DNA of 9,896 nucleotides, from the NCBI GenBank assembly GCA_937858775.1, contig CALLYX010000388.1:1-9896 (forward strand). The letters are read 5' to 3'. This document shows positions 7,227-9,896 of this stretch, piece by piece (within the stretch, counting starts at the first letter, position 1; every line of letters starts with the position of its first letter). The notes below the pieces were generated by a model, which saw only the letters and a list, made by a program, of their open reading frames with translations, did no database searches and was not told the DNA's origin. The position numbers and the translations under genes were made by a program. This DNA comes from an uncultured bacterium (GTDB lineage Bacteria > Auribacterota > Tritonobacteria > UBA1439).

Positions 7227-7586
7227 CTACCGCCCGCCGCGGAGAATGCGCCTGAACCGCGGTTCGAGCAGCTCCGCCTGCCAGCGCATGAGCGGGCCTG
7301 CCGACGCGAGCCCCTCGGCGTCCCGCGGGCGTATTCGCGCCACCGAGATCAGTTCCCCGCGGTTCGCGAGCACCGCCGGATCGATGCCGAGCTCCGCGGC
7401 GCAGCGCGCGCATTCGGCCCGGAGCCTCTCCATGAGGGCGACCGGATACGGCTCGCCGGCCGTCCGGGGCGGCCTCTCCGGCCACTCGCCCGGCTTCAAC
7501 GCGTGCGCCCTCCCGAGCGCCGCATGGAGGGCCTCGAGCCGGCGCCCGACGCAGGTGCGGGGCAGCTTCGTCCGGCTCTTAGACAC
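7227..7586 (-). CDS. C-terminal HRDC part of RNase D, separated by an in-frame TGA
   Basis: This 119-codon ORF is in the same frame as the RNase D exonuclease part and begins 3 nt after that part's TGA. Its content matches an RNase D C-terminus: the end of HRDC domain 1 (LPRTCVGRRLEALHAALGRA), a proline-rich link (KPGEWPERPPRTAGEPYP), then a second HRDC-like helical domain (ERLRAECARCAAELGIDPAV, LANRGEL, and a closing GPLMRWQAELLEPRFRRIL). A GTG at 7586 has AGGG 6 nt upstream (7593-7596), so separate initiation or reinitiation is possible. Alternatively this is the stranded 3' end of a gene broken by a nonsense mutation or base-call error. Alone it has no catalytic residues; it would bind RNA. 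It ends in TAG. Confidence 0.7.
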   Translation of the reverse strand: MSKSRTKLPRTCVGRRLEALHAALGRAHALKPGEWPERPPRTAGEPYPVALMERLRAECARCAAELGIDPAVLANRGELISVARIRPRDAEGLASAGPLMRWQAELLEPRFRRILRGGR

Positions 7587-7589
7587 ATC

Positions 7590-8420
7590 TCACCCTGCCG
7601 CCGCGCCGGCCCGGGCCAGGCCTATCAACTGCTCGTTCCCGAGCACCTTGAAGGGGGGGAGGTCGGCGCGCCGCGCCTCCTCCTCCCGCCACCCGCCTAT
7701 CTCGCGGAGATAGGCGAGCTGCCGCCTGTCGAGCCGGCCCGTCCCCTTCAACCGCCATGCCTCCCGCGTGTTGCGCGGCGCGGCCATCGCCGCCTCGACC
7801 GCGCATCGGCACGACTCGCGATGCCAGGCATCCCGCCCGCGCGCGCGGAGCTCCGATTCGAGACGCCCGGCGATCCCCTCCAGGTAGTGCGTGTCGCGGA
7901 CGAGGTAATCGATCTGGGCGGGGGTCAGGGGGCGCCTTGACCAGTCGGCCTTCTGTCCGCGTTTCGACAGGACGACGCCGAAGAAACGCTCCGCGAGCGC
8001 GGCGAGGCCGAACTGTTTGTAGCCGAGGAGCCGGGCCGCGAGCATCGTGTCGAAAACCCCCCCGCGCGGCCGGAAGCCGAAACAGGAGCGCATCAGGCGC
8101 AGGTCGTAGTCCGCGCCGTGGATTACCAGCGGCTTCTCCTCCAGGGCGCGGATCAGTTCGGAGGGATCGAGTCCCGCGAGGGCGTCCACCACATAGTTGG
8201 CGCCCGAGAACGAGATCTGGAAAACGCAGACCTTCTCCCGGTAGTGGTAGAGGCTGTCCGCCTCCGTGTCGAGGGCGATCCGCCCCGCCCCGCGAAGCCG
8301 CGCGGCAAGTTCGGCGGCGGCGTCGGGCGAAACCACGTAAATGGCCGGGATGCTCTCCGGCGGGGCGGCGTGGGGGGGGGCGTGATGGGCGTCCGCCGGG
8401 CGTGCGGGATCTCCCGTCAT
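7590..8420 (-). CDS. rnd: Ribonuclease D, DEDDy exonuclease domain with truncated first HRDC domain
   Basis: RNase D trims the 3' ends of tRNAs and other small stable RNAs. The DnaQ-like exonuclease fold is complete: D51 and E53 in ALDTEADSL, D106 in HGADYDLRLM, and Y172 with D176 in DYLVRDTHYL, the DEDDy metal-binding and catalytic set. FDTMLAARLLGY (123-134) and KADWSRRPLTPAQ (157-169) are typical. HRDC domain 1 begins near 229 (RLDRRQLAYLREIGGWREEE, then VLGNEQLIGLARA) and is cut by TGA after residue 276. With the following ORF the gene would be about 397 codons, normal for the family (E. coli 375). The first ~22 residues (His/Ala/Pro-rich) are not conserved and contain a run of nine C. 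The ATG overlaps the upstream stop as ATGA, supporting coupled translation. Confidence 0.9.
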   Translation of the reverse strand: MTGDPARPADAHHAPPHAAPPESIPAIYVVSPDAAAELAARLRGAGRIALDTEADSLYHYREKVCVFQISFSGANYVVDALAGLDPSELIRALEEKPLVIHGADYDLRLMRSCFGFRPRGGVFDTMLAARLLGYKQFGLAALAERFFGVVLSKRGQKADWSRRPLTPAQIDYLVRDTHYLEGIAGRLESELRARGRDAWHRESCRCAVEAAMAAPRNTREAWRLKGTGRLDRRQLAYLREIGGWREEEARRADLPPFKVLGNEQLIGLARAGAAAG

Positions 8421-8881
8421 CTTCCGGTCCCCGCGTCCGCCGGCGGCCCCTCGCGCTCCCCGCTGAGATCCTCGATGACGTCGGACTCCCTCACTGCGGC
8501 CCCGCGCGGCTGGGCCTGGTCGTCCATCCGTCCGTCCGGATCCCCTCCGAACTCCCGGACCATCTCCCTGAACTCCCTCTCTATTGCGTCGTCCACCCTC
8601 GGCGCGAAATGGTGAGCCGGTGTTTTCATCCAGATGAGGACGACAGCCCCCGCCACGCAGGCGGCGGCGCCCGCGACGATCCAGGCCCAGTACGTGGCGG
8701 TGCCTATATCGTAGGCCCCGCCGGTCAACGGGCGCGGGATGGAGGGGGCGTTCCCGCCGCCGCCCGCCGCCTGCCCCCCTGTTTTCGCCCTCTCCTCGAA
8801 ATATTTCTGTATATCGAACTGTTCCGCCCGGGCGCAGTGCGCCGCGGCCAGCATCGCGGCGGCGATCAAGGGGCCTTTCAT
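8417..8881 (-). CDS. Exported single-span membrane protein of unknown function
   Basis: I do not recognise a family. The 154 residues show a clear signal peptide (MKGPLIAAAMLAAAHCARA, likely cleaved after A19), then a short amphipathic stretch (EQFDIQKYFEERAK). A glycine/proline-rich linker (34-55) follows, then one membrane helix at about 64-85 ending in WMKT. The C-terminal tail of about 65 residues is charged and mostly acidic, with a helix DDAIEREFREMVREFG (97-112). The predicted topology puts the N-terminus outside and the tail in the cytoplasm. The start at 8881 follows a G-rich ribosome-binding tract (GGGGGGGAATAG) 16 nt past the NUDIX stop. The stop overlaps RNase D by 4 nt. Gene order implies co-expression with both neighbours but no shared pathway is evident. 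Confidence 0.75.
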   Translation of the reverse strand: MKGPLIAAAMLAAAHCARAEQFDIQKYFEERAKTGGQAAGGGGNAPSIPRPLTGGAYDIGTATYWAWIVAGAAACVAGAVVLIWMKTPAHHFAPRVDDAIEREFREMVREFGGDPDGRMDDQAQPRGAAVRESDVIEDLSGEREGPPADAGTGR

Positions 8882-8897
8882 CTATTCCCCCCCGCGT

Positions 8898-9416
8898 TCA
8901 CGCGATTCCGGCGCGCACGAGGGCCGCAATGGTCTTCCCGTCCACGATCGCCCCCGACGCCAGCAGCCGCCTGACCTCGCGGCGCCCGAACACCCGCGTC
9001 GAGATGATCTCATCCTCCTCGCGCCGGCACGCAGTCCACTCGAGTCCCCTGGCGGCGTAGAGGCGGATCTTCTCCGTGCCGTAGCCGGGGACCGGATAGA
9101 TCGTCCCGATCCGCTTCCACACCCGCGCGACGCAGCCGATCTCCTCCTCCAGCTCGCGCCGGGCGCACCGCAGGGGCCGCTCCCCGGGCCTCAGCGTACC
9201 GGCCGGGAACTCCCAGAGATACGCCCCTATCACCGGGCGGTACTGCCGGATGAGCACGACGCGCCCCGGGTCCGCGAACGGGACAATGAGGACCGCGCCC
9301 GGATGGCGCACGATCTCCAGCTCGCAGACGCGCCCGTTGGGGAGCCTCCGGCGGCAGAGGAGCAGATCTATCAGCCTCCCCCGGTGGACCGTCCTCCCGC
9401 GCCCCTCCCCCTTCAT
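8898..9416 (-). CDS. NUDIX hydrolase, ADP-ribose pyrophosphatase type
   Basis: This 172-residue enzyme likely hydrolyses ADP-ribose or a related nucleoside diphosphate sugar to AMP plus a sugar phosphate. The Nudix box is at 73-95: G73, E79, then R87-E88-L89-E90-E91-E92-I93-G94, fitting GX5EX7REUXEEXG. The preceding IRQYRP...YLWEFPAG (56-73) and the following YPVPGYGTEKIRLYAARGL (107-124) are typical of the NudF/ADPRase branch. An upstream strand pair (ELEIVRHPGAVLIVPF) matches the N-terminal dimer strands. The ATG at 9416 is chosen over longer in-frame starts because similarity starts here and because a strong extended -10 lies immediately upstream. This position implies a leaderless mRNA. 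It is first in a minus-strand run with the membrane protein and RNase D. The exact substrate is not determined. Confidence 0.92.
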   Translation of the reverse strand: MKGEGRGRTVHRGRLIDLLLCRRRLPNGRVCELEIVRHPGAVLIVPFADPGRVVLIRQYRPVIGAYLWEFPAGTLRPGERPLRCARRELEEEIGCVARVWKRIGTIYPVPGYGTEKIRLYAARGLEWTACRREEDEIISTRVFGRREVRRLLASGAIVDGKTIAALVRAGIA

Positions 9417-9422
9417 TCGCAC

Positions 9423-9431
9423 AGTATAACA
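9423..9431 (-). promoter_or_regulatory. Extended -10 promoter placing transcription start at the NUDIX ATG
   Basis: The minus strand reads TGTTATACT, an extended -10 (TGnTATAAT; TATACT 5 of 6). Only six bases (GTGCGA) separate it from the ATG at 9416, so the usual start distance puts the transcript's first base on or next to the A of the start codon. No -35 is evident. It is expected to drive the NUDIX, membrane-protein and RNase D genes. Confidence 0.65.
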
Positions 9432-9572
9432 CGCGCGAGCGCGGGGGGTGATGAAAACCGCGGCGGCGGGGCGCGCCTCCGGCAAGGCGGATGACGGACG
9501 CCCCCCGCCGGCCGACGTGCGCAAAGCCGCGGCCGCCTGCGCGCGATCCGCCGTTTCGCGCTCGTGGCGCGC

Positions 9573-9602
9573 TTGACAGCGCCCGTCCCCCCCCTCTATA
9601 AT
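9573..9602 (+). promoter_or_regulatory. Consensus sigma-70 promoter with a C8 tract in the spacer
   Basis: TTGACA (9573-9578) and TATAAT (9597-9602) are both perfect housekeeping-sigma hexamers, 18 nt apart. Eight consecutive C (9587-9594) lie in the spacer. Expected transcription start is near 9609, giving a leader of about 39 nt before the CoA-transferase ATG at 9648. Confidence 0.85.
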
Positions 9603-9647
9603 GGTCAACCACGCGGCGGGTGGCGCGCTTCCCCGCGGCCAGATCCG

Positions 9648-9896
9648 ATGAAACCGCTCGACGGCATCAAGGTGCTCGACTTCTCGATCGCGCTCACCGG
9701 GCCGTACGCCACGGCGTTGATGGCCGACCAGGGCGCGCACGTCGTGAAGGTGGAGCGCCCGGGCATCGGCGACATCGCCCGCTGGGTCGGCGTGGCGGTC
9801 AACGGGATGAGCGCCTTCTTCCTCGTGTGCAACCGGGGCAAGCAGTCGATCGTGCTCGACCTCGCGCAACCAGAGGCGGTCGAGATCGCCCTGCAA
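9648..9896 (+). CDS. CaiB/BaiF family III CoA-transferase, N-terminal part (cut by window edge)
   Basis: The 83 visible codons match the start of family III CoA-transferases, which move CoA between carboxylic acids such as carnitine, formyl/oxalyl or bile-acid substrates. Visible hallmarks are PLDGIKVLDFS (3-13), GPYATALMADQGAHVVKVERPG (18-39, the nucleotide/CoA-binding start) and FFLVCNRGKQSIVLDLAQPEA (59-79). The catalytic aspartate of this family lies further downstream, outside the window, so the substrate cannot be judged. The ATG at 9648 follows the consensus promoter; its Shine-Dalgarno is weak (only CAGA-like bases upstream). The gene is divergent from the NUDIX gene. Confidence 0.9.
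   Translation, partial: MKPLDGIKVLDFSIALTGPYATALMADQGAHVVKVERPGIGDIARWVGVAVNGMSAFFLVCNRGKQSIVLDLAQPEAVEIALQ

Noticed and set aside
7590..7592. TGA in RNase D as selenocysteine or a recoded sense codon
   Set aside because: HRDC domains have no catalytic role for selenocysteine, I saw no convincing SECIS-like hairpin just after it, and other genes here use TGA as a normal stop.
9417..9896. Extension of the NUDIX ORF upstream to the window edge
   Set aside because: The added sequence is antisense to the CoA-transferase gene and its promoter, and Nudix similarity begins only after 9416.

Overview
The window is about 9.9 kb of GC-rich, densely packed bacterial DNA. It carries housekeeping genes for mismatch repair, tRNA modification, RNA turnover and nucleotide-sugar housekeeping, with few gaps. 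A LapA/DUF1049 inner-membrane protein and exported proteins point to a Gram-negative host. MutL carries the DQHAX2EX4E endonuclease motif, so the host is not of the MutH-using enterobacterial type. I cannot name the lineage from sequence alone; an uncultured, metagenome-derived genome is plausible.

Left half (1-6237), all on the minus strand, read right to left: miaB, a LapA-domain membrane protein overlapping miaB by 8 nt, a 223-nt spacer, mutS, then mutL overlapping mutS by 14 nt. The mutL frame stays open to the window edge, but its last ~76 codons are not MutL. They encode the SGGGVTLSGGE core of a glycyl-radical-enzyme activase (radical SAM). This in-frame chimera is the most striking anomaly here and is either a real fusion or an assembly join.

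Middle (6193-7214): a divergent promoter region separates miaB from a plus-strand gene for an exported family 3 solute-binding protein that has no transporter genes beside it.

Right half (7227-9416), minus strand: NUDIX hydrolase (ADP-ribose pyrophosphatase type), an unknown single-span membrane protein, then RNase D. The last two overlap by 4 nt (ATGA). RNase D is split by one in-frame TGA inside its first HRDC domain, and the C-terminal part restarts at a GTG with a good Shine-Dalgarno. The NUDIX gene appears to be transcribed as a leaderless mRNA from an extended -10 promoter. Facing the other way, a consensus TTGACA-N18-TATAAT promoter drives a CaiB/BaiF family III CoA-transferase cut by the right edge; the spacer of that promoter contains a run of eight C.

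I found no tRNA, rRNA, CRISPR array, insertion sequence or phage gene. I did not find a new multi-gene system. The observations worth following are the MutL/activase junction, the split RNase D, the homopolymer in the CoA-transferase promoter and the leaderless NUDIX gene.
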